DNA of 64,000 nucleotides from Carallia brachiata (taxonomy: Eukaryota > Streptophyta > Magnoliopsida > Malpighiales > Rhizophoraceae), in the NCBI GenBank assembly GCA_021464245.1, contig JADCRB010000001.1:2834829-2898828 (forward strand). The letters are read 5' to 3'. This document shows positions 34,077 to 46,501 of this stretch, piece by piece; the stretch's first letter is position 1; every line of letters begins with the position of its first letter. Under the pieces are notes generated by a model, which made no database searches, was not told the origin of the DNA, and saw nothing but the letters and a program-made list of their open reading frames with translations. Position numbers and translations under genes: made by a program.

Positions 34077-36813
34077 TTACATAACAGAGCAAGCATTGGG
34101 GTTCTCATCGCCGAAAATTTGTGGGGGATAGGCATAGTACTCCAAGTGGTACCTTGATGACCAATATTCACTTCGCTTGATATCAGCAGTTATTGTGACA
34201 TCCTCATCACCTCCTTTCTCTGCTTCTTTCTTCTCTTCTTCTTTCTCTTCCTTTTTCTCCTCTTCCTTCTTCTCCTCTTCTTTCACTATGGAAGCTTGTT
34301 TTCTTGTTTTCTTGTACACATCTTCCACCAGTTTTGCAGGATTACCCACCCCTTTTACTATTACTTTTGCGCTGGCCAGGTCAGTTTCCACTGTCTCCAC
34401 ACCTGCAATTGTAATACATGTAAAAAGTGACATTCGAGAACTATAAATTAATGGTGCTAGCTATTGTTAATTGAAAGAACATAAAACAAGAAAAACAAAC
34501 CTGGGATCTTTCGGATTCGCCTTTGTAAACCTTGAGCACAGGCTTCGCAATGCATTCGAATGTTCACTACAACTGTAACGACAGCAGGAGGCTGCCACCA
34601 GGTGGCATTGTAAATTTGTAATGGAAATTGGAGGATCATAATTAACATGGAATTAAATTATATAATAAAAAAAAGAGTCTAATTACATCGATCTAAGATG
34701 TAAAACAATTCACTGACTATTTTGTGCAACCATATGTTAATATTTACAACAAAAAATTATTAAAAAATACGTTCATTTTTATTATAAACATTAATTATAT
34801 GGTCATACCAAAGATCGATCGATTGCTGTACATCTATTTTGCATCAATTTTTTCTTGTGTGTATGTAAATTTTCCAGAAAAAATTATACACTACAGATTA
34901 TGAGCATCTGCTTTCGGATTGCTTTAACTCTGAATATTCATTACCAATCACAGCTGATTGATGAATAGAAGTGGCCATAGGAAGACAAGAATCACAGTAC
35001 CCAACAGAAAGTGACAGAAAAACCAATAGAAGAAAAGAACACGAAGAAAATCCTCGAGACCTCCTACCATGACAGTCATTTAAAACGTGGTTTTGGTTTA
35101 TTAATTATAAGCATTTCTTGAACCATGCTACACTTATCTTAATTTCTGGGTTTTGTTTTTCAAAGTCCAACTTTCGTAAAGCGCCTTTACTGTTTACCAT
35201 TTGTCAAAAGCACTGCTTCTTTTTTTTATTTTTTTGTTTGATAGCAAAGATTGTGATATATTACTTAAGTTAATAACAGCGCCATTACACAAGAAGGGCC
35301 CAAAAGGAGCATTATACACAGTGGCTCAACAGACAACAGGCAGCCCCAAAGCCCAAAATGAAAATTACCGGGATTGAACAACAGCAACAGCAACCCAAGT
35401 CCAACAGAAAGGCCCAAAGACCAGCAGGCATCAGACATACAACGACTCCACAGCCACCCCAATAGGTGAGGGTGCCAGCACTGACGAACGTCGGTTTGAG
35501 CCGAACTGCCCAACGGCAATCATCGCCAAATGGCTACACTGGACTAACAAACACCAGAATATACAATGGAGCTAATCAAAAGCACCCGGAAACCAGCCAC
35601 AGCACCAAGCCGCCGATATCTCCAACACCTGGAACTGCACCCACAACACCAAGGACCGGTGGAACACCTGCACTGCCAGACCACCAAGGATGATCCCACA
35701 CCATCTATACACGGCCCTTCTTGCTTCCCAAAAAGAGCGATCTCCCCCACCCCCTCGCCGAACGAAAAAACGATTGGGGGATGCAGGGCAGCAAGCGCAT
35801 GAACCCTGCGACCCACCAAAGTACAGCTCACAGCAAAAACCCAAAAAAATGAACCAACACCCACCCCCACCACGAAGCAAGACTAGCCAGGCAACGAAAC
35901 CAACCTAAAAATGGCCACCGACCGCCGACAAAGCTCCACCAGAAGAGCAAAAACGACCACCGGGAGCTGACAAAGCTCCACCAAGGGAGCACTCACCAAA
36001 AAGTGCTTTGGCATAGGTTAACAAGTAACCAGCGCATGATAAAAAACACCGCTTCTTTTCTCATGTTTGAGTAAGCAAAGAGTAATTAAAAATATTTACT
36101 TTACAAGTAAATTGAATCGACCAGTATTGAATTTTCATCTCCCCAAGAGTGAAGCAGCCCCGTCCCATTGCTCCATTACAAAGCACAGTTACCCAGTTAG
36201 GTAGCCTAGTAGCAGTGTGACGATCATCGAACATTTAAACCCGTGACCCCATGGCAGTAAAAGCACATGTCAACATGTTGAGAAAATTGGGGGGTCAAAA
36301 ACCCTGTAATAATTGCGTCCTTCTTATAGTAAAAGGTACCCTTAATTAATTGTATGTGGCTCACTTGTTTTGTTACTATCTTCACGTCAGTAGTGTTCAC
36401 AAGTTTCGCCGTATTAAATTGGTATCTGGAATGGTTTAAATTTAAAAATGCCAAAATGGCCTTAGTCCCAAAAAAACCTAATATTTTACACAGGCCAAGA
36501 AAAGGGTCTCCTCCAGGCCAACTTTAATAGGTCAAAAAACTGAGTAAGGGGCTTCTTAATTAAGTTATATATGAGCGTAATTTTTGTGGGGAGATTCTGT
36601 TATCTTTGAATTTTACCTCCTCTTTCTTCTCTTCCCTGGGTTCTTTGATTTCTTCCTGCTTGTCCTCCTCAAGTGGTTTTGGCGAAGGTGAAATTATCTC
36701 CACTTTCCTGCCACTTTTCTTTTGCAGCCTCTCACATATCTTTATGGGGTCTGCTGTTTTGCCTTTCACCACTACTTTACTGGCTTTACAGTCTGTGGTT
36801 ACTTCCTCTACCC
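34077..36813 (-). CDS. HIPP (heavy-metal-associated isoprenylated plant protein), 5' exon missing
   Basis: HIPPs are metallochaperone-like proteins, prenylated at a C-terminal CaaX. Exons in transcript order: 36813-36617, 34591-34501, 34402-34077, all with GT-AG junctions and matching phases. The first gives the end of HMA domain 1 (GVEEVTTDCKASKVVVKG, ERLQKKSGRKVEIISP) and an acidic/Lys linker. The second and third give HMA domain 2 with VVNIRMHCEACAQGLQRRI (CxxC), then KVIVKG, a long Lys/Glu run and a tail ending NPNACSVM, a CaaX box. The exon that should carry the start codon and the first CxxC is absent from the next ~1.5 kb upstream. The ~2-kb second intron contains a non-LTR insertion. 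It is either a 5'-truncated pseudogene or a gene with a distant first exon. Confidence 0.8.
35224..36042 (-). mobile_element. Truncated non-LTR retrotransposon in the HIPP intron
   Basis: A GC-richer block in AT-rich DNA, starting with a T-run (minus-strand poly-A). A 17-bp imperfect duplication brackets it: AAAGCACTGCTTCTTTT at 35207-35223 and AAAACACCGCTTCTTTT at 36043-36059. Open frames on both strands look like low-complexity artefacts, and I recognise no RT or RNase H. It is most likely a LINE 3' region. It lies between exons for the two HMA domains. Confidence 0.7.
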
Positions 36814-36829
36814 CTGTCATCAAAATAAC

Positions 36830-38344
36830 TCAGCATTATTAACAATAGAGCACAATAATCAAATCCAACATGCATTTTATGGTATCTTTTCTTAAAGGAT
36901 ACTTGAGATCGTAAACATTGGCGTAAGGTTTTTGTCGTCCTTGTATTCTGGTAGAGATAAAGGGTTAAACGATTATGTTAAGCAGACAATATCTGTAAAA
37001 ATTTAGCTTGTTTCTTAGAAAATTTTGCAGGGTCAATTTTAAAAAGGTTGGGTCTTTCAGATACCCAGTTAATCAATTAATAAAGATATGACCTTAATGA
37101 CTTGAAGCTAGAAGCCTAGAACCCCCTTCAACCATTTAGGCCCTGTCCTCTTTATCCTTCATCTCAGCTTTAAATAGAGAAATGAACAAAAGAAGAAAAA
37201 GAATCTGACTGTTATCTCTAAAGCAATTTTCCTAAATTTGAAGCGGTGAATATTCACATGGGTGCACCTCAATATTGCCAAAGTAGAGAATTTCAGGAGA
37301 AAAAAATGATAATAATTGAATTTAAAATTAACAAAGGATTGCACAATATTTTTGCCAGTGATTCGCCCCCTTTTCTTTCCACTGCCATTCCAAACAGCAG
37401 ATTATTCTATTAACGTGCACTTTTCTTTCCTCTCTTTTTCTTTCTCTTCCTTTCACTGTACTCCAAACAGCCTTTTAGTGCCTAATTAGCAATGTGTTTT
37501 GTGTGGAGACGGTGGGCTGGGTCAATCAAAGCCGGCAGTTTAGAAATGGTAATTTTATTTGTATCCGCTTCATTGAGTATGGGGATAAATGTCGGAGAAC
37601 AGAAATTCTTATCCAATTTTTTGTATTTTTTAATGGGTATAAGTATGAAGATGAGTTTATCTATCTTTGTTCTTATATTTACCCTGTATCCTCTCTGTTT
37701 AATTTTTTATTTTTATTTTTACTTTTTTTACTCTTCTTTTCTTTTATCAATCTTTTTTATTGTTTGTTTTTACGTTGCAGCACACGATGATTTATTTTAT
37801 TACTGTCTCAGAAGGACTTCTCAAGAATAAAATTGGAAACTTATAATCGAAACTTTGTGGCTTTGCGACTTGGAGTCTTGCATCTTATAAATTTGTCACT
37901 TCACTGGTATTAATCACAACTGTGGCCCGTAATTTTATTAAGGCAGCCCCCCTTAGTATTTGGGCTATGATGCTAAGATATATGCAGTGGCAAGCATGCA
38001 AGTGTCTAATTGCTCCAACCTAGGAGCTGCACATCTACTGATGGGAGAGGGAGGGTATCAATTGTGTCTGTGCTTCAAAAATATAGGGTATAAAGTATAA
38101 ACTATGTCTCTGCTGCAAATACTTGGAGAGGGCCTAATTACACAGTAAATATGATTTGGGCTTTTTTGCTCCTACTTTTTTATGTGTTATTTTATTCTCA
38201 TGTGGACGGGTATGGAGATCTTCGTTTTCCGGTGGAGATGGAGATGGGATTGAAATTTTGAACTTGTTAAAAATAGTGATGAAGTCAATAAATGAGTACA
38301 GAAATGAAGGGTCATTCCCATTGCTGACCCTCTCCATGGCCACT
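36830..38344. other. Intergenic DNA with a scrap of the HMA upstream repeat
   Basis: 37480-37560 matches the TTAGCAATGTGTTTCGTGTGG block at 61835 and 62723, and 37545-37620 weakly matches 61885-61985. No HMA exon is found on the minus strand that could complete the HIPP gene. Confidence 0.5.
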
Positions 38345-39430
38345 CCTAACTGTACCTAGCTCTAGCACATGCAAATAAAACGTTGGCTAGGTTGGCTTCC
38401 TATGCCGGCAACCTTTTCGGGACTCAAAATGAGAAAGCAGGATAGTTCTAAAATCTAAGAAGGAAATATTAGGATTATATATTTAGGGAAGGCGAAGTGA
38501 TTAAAAAATTAATTTATGTGATAGACAATAAATTGAGTGGTAAAATTTATTATTCGACCATAACAAAATTTAAATTTAAATATTTTGCACGAATTTAAAT
38601 TTTTTAAACTAGTAGATTGAGGAGTTGGTAGTCGGCAACCAATCTAAACAAGGTAATGACAACAAAATTGGTTATCATGTGAAATTCAAACAAACGATCA
38701 CCACGTGTCAAAATTTCATTGGGTAGAGGATGTACGGAACCAACACTCTTACGTCAACACTCTTACGTCTGCTTAATTAAGATGCAACTACTTGGAAAAC
38801 CGGATTTCTAAGTTCACTGAAGTCATTTTCTTCAACAAGAAGTTAACTTAATTCTAAATAAAAATAAAAATAAATTTTTAATTAGGTCTAATTAAATTAA
38901 AAAATTAATTTAGATAATATAACATCATGTGTATATTATACTTATAAAAAAATAATAAGATTAACGAGCACCATAAATTTATATTTATATTGTAGAAAGT
39001 GAGTCCTTATAATTGATAACGGCCCTCTCAGGAACTCTGCTTCACTCATAATTCCACATTTCAAGCATAAAAAAAAAAAAGCATCCGCAGCTCTGCTCCT
39101 GTTCTATCATTCCCGGGGTCATCAAGATCCTTCTATATTCACAACAATGCCAGAGAAGGTATGTGGATCCTATTATTTTTCTATCTCTTTATCACTTGGC
39201 AAACTCGTCTTTTCCTTCCTCTTTCTGTGGTGGGTGTTTTTTCTGTTTCCTCTTTTTCCACAGTTCTTGTTTTGTTTGTACTTTTGGGTATCTCCGCTTC
39301 CATGTCATCTGTCTCAGACTGTCTGTACCATGTTTCAGTTATAATTCTTTCTTGTCTGTAATTCCCAAAAAGAAATTTCTTTATTTCTTTGTCACCAGTG
39401 AGACGAGTTTATAATTTTCTCTGCATAAGT
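38345..39430 (+). repeat. Second copy of the HMA promoter/exon-1 segment
   Basis: Parallels 23380-24540 and 62785-64000, including CCACGTGTCAAAATTTCATT, ACTTGGAAAACCGGATTTCT and GTGAGTCCTTATAA. Confidence 0.85.
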
Positions 39431-39560
39431 TGTTTTGTGTAACCGGGACCCTTGGATGCCACCCCCATGTTATGATGCATGTTATGGAAGGTCAGTTTAT
39501 GACGGCTGGGGCGGCGGCGGCTGCAAAAGGATTTATGTGTGCAAATGTTCTGATTCATGT
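39147..39560 (+). pseudogene. HMA pseudogene: exon 1 joined to the C-terminal end by deletion
   Basis: Exon 1 (ATG at 39147, MPEK, then GTATGT) and most of intron 1 match the complete gene. At about 39440 the sequence jumps to the end of exon 3 (PWMPPPCYDACYGRSVYDGW, then GGGGCKRIYVCKCSDSCELN). Exon 2 with the CxxC motif, intron 2 and most of the HMA domain are gone. The breakpoint ACCGGGACCCTTG is shared with the remnant at 45600, so the deletion is older than that duplication. No metal-binding protein can be made. Confidence 0.9.
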
Positions 39561-40744
39561 GAACTGAACGCACCATCCATGGTCATCAATATCATACCAC
39601 GTCATGATCTTGTAATTGCCTTATTTTTTAATTTTTTTTTTTTTTTGACATTCCTTATTTTAGAGTCATTTAGTTGGGCGCTGCACATGGGGGAATATCA
39701 TATTTTCATTGTATTGAGTATAGATATAGGGGCTTCATATGACAATAAAAGATTAATAAATAAGTTTGGTGAAGTGGGCATTGGTGGACAAGCAATTGTT
39801 CTCCTTAAAGGAATACAAAAGTTGTTACCAAATTTTTAGGTAATAAAAGTTTTCAATTATTCATTGCTTTTCTGTGGTTGTGGTGCATCTCCTTTTCCTT
39901 GCCTTTCCCTTTCGACATTGTTTTTCTAATGTAACCATCATCCATGGGAAAGATGGGGACTTTTTTTTGAACATAAGAAATGCGAATGATGGGGACTTGT
40001 GGTGTGACTTGTTCTCTAGGATCTATAACCTATAGAGTTTGGACACCCAAATGGACCCAGTATGCTTTTTTTTTTTTTTTTTTAGTTATAATGGGGGTAA
40101 AACTATGGAAAAATTAAAAACAAAATCACTAAATTTTGAACACATGACTAACATCAAATCAATTATGAACATAATTTCTTTCCATATTATATTATGTGTT
40201 TAAGGTGTAAATTAAGAAAAATATAGATGGCAACACATTAGTGTGTGTACAATGGGTACACAGAGATCTGAATCATTAGATTGTAAAAAATGTGATAGAT
40301 TTGAAAAAAAAAATTATTAAATATTATTAAATTAATTACGTACCTTATAGCATATTTCACTAAATATGTTTACATAATTTTACTCTGTAAACTATGACAA
40401 ATTGACAACATTATAAATTAGATCTAGCCGTCCGTTTTGCACCTTTTTCTATATTTACGAAAACAGATCCTTGCCCCCTTGAAATAAGAAAAATATAAAA
40501 CAGATTTATCGCGTTGTACTCTTTTTATTTACATTTTGAAAGGTTGATCTGGTTTATGTTACTATCAATCATAACTTATAGCAATCATGGTTGTAAAATT
40601 CTCAGTGGTTAGAAAAATGCCTTTGATCTTGCTATATGATATAAAATAAAATGCGGATGGAGATGCAACACAGTATTATCTAATCAAACAACATATACAT
40701 CGAAACAATCTGTACCACTCAATAAAGAAATCACGTACAAGATT
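39561..40744. other. Intergenic part of segment B
   Basis: No gene. The same blocks as 26080-27660 and 45745-47930, without the hAT-like insertion. Confidence 0.6.
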
Positions 40745-41755
40745 TCTTTTTTTTTTTTTTTGACAGAAAAGATTAGTCATTCGTTAACGAGGCAAATCAT
40801 TACACAATAGAATTTGGAGGTCGCCTAGGGTTGCCAACCCAATCCAAAGGACATAACATACATCTGGATTGTTTGGCAACCCAATCTGTCACCAAATTTA
40901 TTTCTCTAGAAATTACATGTACATTACAGTGAGACAAACTAGATTCTATAGCTTTGATGTCAGCTAATATAGCGCTAATCTCCCATGGCCATTTGGAGAT
41001 GGGTCCTTGCAATGCTTGGATTAGGGGAACCGAATCTGTTTCGATAAAACAATTGTTGAGGTCTCTTGCCTTAGCCACACGAAATCCCCATGGTAGAGCT
41101 TCTGCTTCCGCCCTCAAGGCGGATCGGGAGTAACACCATGTGGCTAGCCCATAGGCGAGCTGACCATTTGCATTCCTGCATACTTCCCCACCCCAGCTCG
41201 GGAGCTCTCTGGGAATGTAGGAGCCGTCACAGTTAATCTTGACCTGATTGGGTTTTGGTGGGGACCATCTGTGTGGAGTGGCAATCTTGACTCTGCCTTG
41301 TGGTTGGTTGAGGGTTGGGAGCTCGTTCCATAGATTGCACGCCTTCTGAATTGTGACATAGGGATTGGGCTGTTTATGATCAAAAAGAGCCTCATTGTGC
41401 GACTTCCAGATTTTCCATATAATTATTGCCATTAATTCCCGGGCATTTTCGCAAGCATGGGGTGTGACGGTATCTATCACTGACTCCTACCATTGATTGA
41501 AGGCTGCAAATTCCGTAGAGGTCGGGGTATGGCAAAAGGCGCTTAATCTCCAAGTGGCCTTTGCGTGGGAACCAAAAAAAATATAAGATGTTGCACCGTT
41601 TCCAGGGCTTCACAGCAAATTGGGCAGATTGGTTGGCTGGTCAGTTTCTTCTTGTACAAGTTATCCAAGGTGGGTACCCAGTTCCATGCTATCTTCCAAA
41701 TATGGACATGGTCCTTTGGGGGACCCTCAGCTTCCATATACGCCTCCATGTAACC
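40745..41755 (-). mobile_element. 5'-truncated LINE, zinc-finger and RNase H part
   Basis: Begins with a T-run (A tail on the minus strand). The minus-strand frame 41480-40800 gives a C-terminal RNase H: QVKINCDGSYIPRELPSWGG, SRSALRAEAEALPWGFRV and CFIETDSVPLIQALQG. The frame 41749-41543 gives the zf-RVT region (HIWKIAWNWVPTLDNLYKKK, CPICCEALETVQHLIFF). The two parts are frameshifted. It interrupts segment B; segments A and C lack it at the matching place. It is the same family as 42147-44710, in opposite orientation. Confidence 0.85.
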
Positions 41756-42146
41756 GGCCGCTTTGGTCGAGTCATTTTCATCAATGACATGTGTACACAG
41801 TTAGCTGGATATACATGTAGTCATAAGAGCTACATTTGAAGATGACAACTCAGTAAATTCTCCTGCAACTTTAATTGTTAATTTCAAGGTTTCACCATAA
41901 TCAATAGACGGAAGATCTTCCCTTGTTATAGGCAATTGAAATCTGTTCTTGTCCGTCGCTGAAGGGATTTCTCTTGCAGTGGTTAAAACTTATACATTTA
42001 TCTCCGAGATCCCAGGTTAATTTTGGAAAAGTAATTCTCATTATTATGTAGATCAAGCGATTCTCATTTTTATGTAGATCAAGGACTAATGAACTTTACA
42101 GCTTAACAGATTTTTTAATAGATAGAAAAAAAAAATTATCTATTGT

Positions 42147-44710
42147 GGGGGCCAACTAGCGGTCCCCAAACTTAAACCGGTTCTTGAGGTTTTGGTTACA
42201 CCACTCTAGAACGCTTTCATAAGCAACCGGTCTATACAAGATAATATATTCATAGCACAGGAGGTCTTCCACTTTTTGGGTAAGAAAAGGAAAGGGAAAC
42301 AGGGGATGGCTCTGAAGATTGATATGCAGAAGGCGTACGACCGCATCGAGTGGCCGTTTTTGGAGTAAGTCCTAAGCCAGATGGGCTTCTCGGATAAATG
42401 GAAGTCTTGGGTAATGAAATGTGTTACCACAGTTGGATACCAGATTGTGATTAATGGAAAACTCTCTTCAACATTCCTACCCTCGAGAGGACTCCGACAG
42501 GGGGACCCTCTGTCCCCGTACCTGTATATTCTAGCCTCGGACGCTTTCTTTAGGATGCTTCTTAGTGCAATGGAATCAAAGATGCTTGCAGGACTAAAAC
42601 TTAGCAGATATTGTCCCACCCTCTCTCATCTATTGGTTGCAGATGACACACTCTTGCTGGGAGAAGCCTCAGTCTCAGAAGCAAAGACCCTCATAACATT
42701 AGCTGAGCGTTTTTGCAGAGCGTCAGGCCAACTAATCAATAAAGCCAAGTCGGGTTTCATCTTCAGTAGGAATACCCATATCAGCAGTGTACAAGCTATT
42801 AAAGAGGCTACAGGGATCGGGATGTTGGAGGACAATGACAGATATTTGGGCCTCCCAATTAAAATAGCGAGGTCCAAGGGCCAAACCTTCTCATTTATTT
42901 TAAATCGGGTGGAAAAAAGTCTCCAAACATGGAAACAAAAGCTACTGTCACAAGCTAGAAGGAAAATTCTCATTAAATCAGTGGCTTCTTCTATCCCTGT
43001 TTTTGCTATGTCAGTATTTAGACTGCCGGATTGTGTGTGCAATAAAATAGATAGAAGCTTGGCCCAATTTTGGTGGGGACAAAAAAACAATGAGAGGAAG
43101 ATGGCCTGGGGAAGTTGGCAGAGGCTATGTCAACCGATTGGTGCTGGAGGCTTGGGATTTCGAAACTTCAAGGCTTTCAATCAAGCTCTCCTAGCTAAGC
43201 AAGCATGGCGTCTCCTCTATGGGCTAGAGTGATGAGAGGACTTTATTACCCGACTGGCTCACTCATGTTAGCCCCCAACAAAAAGTCAGCGTCTTGGGGA
43301 TGGTCTAGTCTACTCTATGGGCGAGAACTCCTAAAAGCGGGGTTGAGATGGGAGGTAGGTGATGGAGGCAACATTCTAATCTGAGATGACCCTTGGGTAC
43401 CTGATACCCCAGCTTTCAAAGTTGCATCCCAAAGACCGCCGGATTGTAATCTTTTCCTAGTCAAGGACCTCATCGACAAAGGCAACCACTCATGGAAGCG
43501 GAATACAGTCCGTCACCTATTTTCCTCATGGGAGGTTGATGCGATCATGAAAATTCCCCTCTCTACCGAGCATACAAGTGATGGAGTCATCTGGCATTTG
43601 GACAAATATGGAGACTACACCGTCAAATCGGGATACTATGCTATAACGAAGAGTTGGGGAGTGGGAGAGGATGAAAGAATTTCTTCTACCATCAAACCTA
43701 CCACGTGGCAGAGAATTTGGAAGCTCAGAATTCCTCCCAAAATACAGGTCCATGTGTGGAAGACGGTGTGTAACTGGCTACCTACTTTTGACAGCCTGCA
43801 CAAAAGGAAGATAACACGCCACTCCCTTTGTCCTATCTGCTGCACTAGCCAGGAAACAATAGAACATCTTCTGTTCTTTTGCCCACGTGCAGCAGCCACA
43901 TGGAGGCTCAGCCCCCTTGGGTACAGTCCTGATGAATCGGGATTTCCAGGTTTCAACAAATGGTGGGAGACGGTGATGAACTCAATAGCGCCACATGCAG
44001 TAGGATATGTGATGGAGCTAGTGGCAATTATTATGTGGCAACTATGGAAAGCACGGAATGAGGTCCTGTTTCTACATATTTTGCCTAACCCCCATGAGAT
44101 TGTTGAGAAAGCATGCAAACTATGGAATGAACTCCAAGGTCTCCAAACCCAAGAATCCGGTGCAATCCAAATTCCCCTTTCCAGACAATGGACAAAACCG
44201 AGAGCACAGCAGCTCAAAATCAATTGTAACGGCTCTTTTCTCCAAGGCAATTCTCGAGCTGGCCTGAGTGTTTTGTGTAGAGACACCAATGGTCATTTGG
44301 TGGATGGTTTGGCAACATGGTGTTACTCTAGATCTGCACTACAGGCAGAAGCTGAAGCTATGCTATGGGGTTTTCGGATGGCAAAAGCTAAAAGTTGGGA
44401 TAATGCTATTATTGAGTCAGACTCCAAGATCCTAATCCAAGCCTTGCAAGGACAGACAACTAGGTGGTCGTGGGAAGTTAGTTCAATTTTAGCTGACATT
44501 AAAGTTATAATGTTGTCCTTGCCATTTTGTACTGTTCAACTTATATCTAGAATTGCAAATCGATCAGCGGATTGGGTTGCCAAACAATCCAGGCTTATGC
44601 TTTGTCTCCTGGATTGGGTAGGCAACCCCTCGTATGAACTCAAAATTTTATTATGTAATGATTTGATCGATTAATGAATGAACTACCCTTTATGTCAAAA
44701 AAAAAAAATA
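42147..44710 (+). mobile_element. 5'-truncated LINE with RT, zinc-finger and RNase H
   Basis: A plant L1-type LINE lacking ORF1, endonuclease and the RT start. RT signal begins at 42147 (VPKLKPVLE) with in-frame stops near 42215 and 42366. It continues in 42381-43232 with [19 protein letters not shown] and the catalytic box read VADDT, where F/YADD is usual. More stops lie at 43232 and ~43381. The frame 43547-44674 holds zf-RVT (WLPTFDSLHKRKITRHSLCP) and RNase H (QLKINCNGSFLQ, ALQAEAEAMLWGFR, AIIESDSKILIQALQG). In the first RNase H motif the usual Asp is Asn. The A tail is at 44698-44710. It splits segment B relative to 28850-28900 in segment A. Confidence 0.9.
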
Positions 44711-45134
44711 TTCCTTTTCCATTAAAAGTTAATGCCTCTAAGATAAAAATTTTCGGTGTCTCTCGAAGTTAATGAGATTTTGATTTATTCGTAGCATAAT
44801 GTCGAGAACTCTAAAAGTAGCAGGCTGACAATCTTTGTTAATGGGCCACCCAAACCCATATCAAATACAGAAAGTACATTCAAAAACAACTCAAAAAGAG
44901 AACAAGTCCGAGGCATGCGATGGCCCAAAACTCACCTTCTCAATAACAAATACACAATTGAAATGACTCTAAATATTAATTTAAGTGATTATTAGTTTTG
45001 TTGGTCAAGAGTATAGTTTGGAATTTGACTCTTAACCACATCGCTCTCTTTTTTCTTCTTGTTTGAGTTTAACATTTCATATGACAAATAAAAATAGAAA
45101 AGATAAAAATAAAATTAAAAAATTAAAAATTAAA

Positions 45135-45426
45135 AATTAAAGCTGTTGGTTATGTGCCTGATACCACTTCGACTCATGATGTGGAAGAAGCCGTCAAGGA
45201 GCAGTTGCTGAATACCCACAGCGAGATGTTGGCTACCGCCTTTGGACTTCTGAATACAAGCCGGGGTACAACCATTCATATTAGGAAGGACCTAAGAGTT
45301 TGTGGTGACTGTCATAATGCAACCAAGTACATTTCACCTGTAACTGGAAGGGAAATTATTGTGGGAGATATGCATAGGTTCCACCACTTCAAGAACGGAG
45401 CTTGTTCTTGTGGAAATTATTGGTAA
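45135..45426 (+). pseudogene. Second PPR-DYW remnant
   Basis: Paralogue of 30064-30360. The frame reads [64 protein letters not shown] and CSCGNYW, then TAA 45424-45426. HxE and CxxCH are kept, but the conserved RD before the histidines is GD and the terminal DYW is NYW. No PPR repeats precede it; it starts at the same ATTAAAGCTGT point as its paralogue. The terminal stop is preserved, unlike the first copy. Confidence 0.9.
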
Positions 45427-45599
45427 TTTCGTTTCTCATAAGTCTTCACAGAAAAATATTAGTTTTTTTTTTCTTTTTTATATATAAAAAAAAGGTTAAT
45501 TTTAAGTCAATTTTATAGATCCAGTATTTTTCCTACTCAAACCAATCAAAGAGTGGACAATGTAGAATACTAGAATATCCATGTATTTTTCTTCATGGT

Positions 45600-45745
45600 A
45601 CCGGGACCCTTGCATGCCACCCCCATGTTATGGAAGGCCAGTTTATGACAGCTGGGGCGGCGGCGGCTGCAAAAGGATTTATGCGAGCAGACGTTCTGAT
45701 TATGTGTCTGAAGAAAATCCCAATGCAGCGTGCATAATCATGTGA
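45600..45745 (+). pseudogene. HMA gene remnant, C-terminal end
   Basis: Starts at the shared ACCGGGACCCTTG breakpoint and encodes PCMPPPCYGRPVYDSWGGGG, then CKRIYASRRSDYVSEENPN and AACIIM with TGA at 45743-45745. The ending CIIM is a good CaaX box. This and 25977-26081 show the ancestral reading frame of the tail. No domain or start codon. Confidence 0.85.
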
Positions 45746-46501
45746 ATGCGCACCATCCATGGACATCAATATCATACGATGTCATGATCTTCTAATTGCC
45801 TGATTGGTTGGAATTTTTGAATCATTTATTTCGGGAATGCACATGGGGGAATATCATATTTTCATTGTGTAGAATGTAAGCATAGGGGTTTCATGTGATA
45901 ATAAAAGATTAATAAATAAATTTAGTGAAGTCGGTTTTGGTGGACTTTGCTGACTTGTACAATTCAGTTTAGTTAGTCTCTTAAGCATTCTTATTCGAGA
46001 GTTTTGTTTAAATAAATTTCAAATTCAATTAGTATGTGATTTTTTGACTACATTTATTATAAATATTTGTTGCCGCTCATTCCTGTTTTGTTCAAGTCGT
46101 TTTGACGTTTTCATATTAACTTATGTATAGAATTTGTGCGATTAATGTAATGATTTCTTTCACTTAAAACGGAAAAAAAAAGAAGTGGGCATTGGTGCAC
46201 AAGCAATTGTTCGTTTTAAAGGAAAACAAAAGTTGTTACCAAATTTTTAGGTAATAAAAAGTTCCATTAGTCATTGCTTTGCTGTGGTCATGGTGCATCT
46301 CCTTTTTCATGCCTTTCCCTTTTGACATTGTTTTTCTAATGTAATCATCATCTATAGAAAAGATGGGGACTTTTTTGAACACAAGAGATGGGGAAGATGG
46401 GGACTTGTGGTTTGACTTGTTCTCTAGGATCTATAACCTATAGAGCACATCCAAATGGACCAAGTTTTCTATTTTTTTTTTTTTTTTGTTTGAGTTATAA
46501 T

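Noticed and set aside
35544..35880. Open frames in the HIPP intron insert as a gene
   Set aside because: They overlap on both strands in a GC-rich non-LTR fragment flanked by a target duplication and show no conserved domain.
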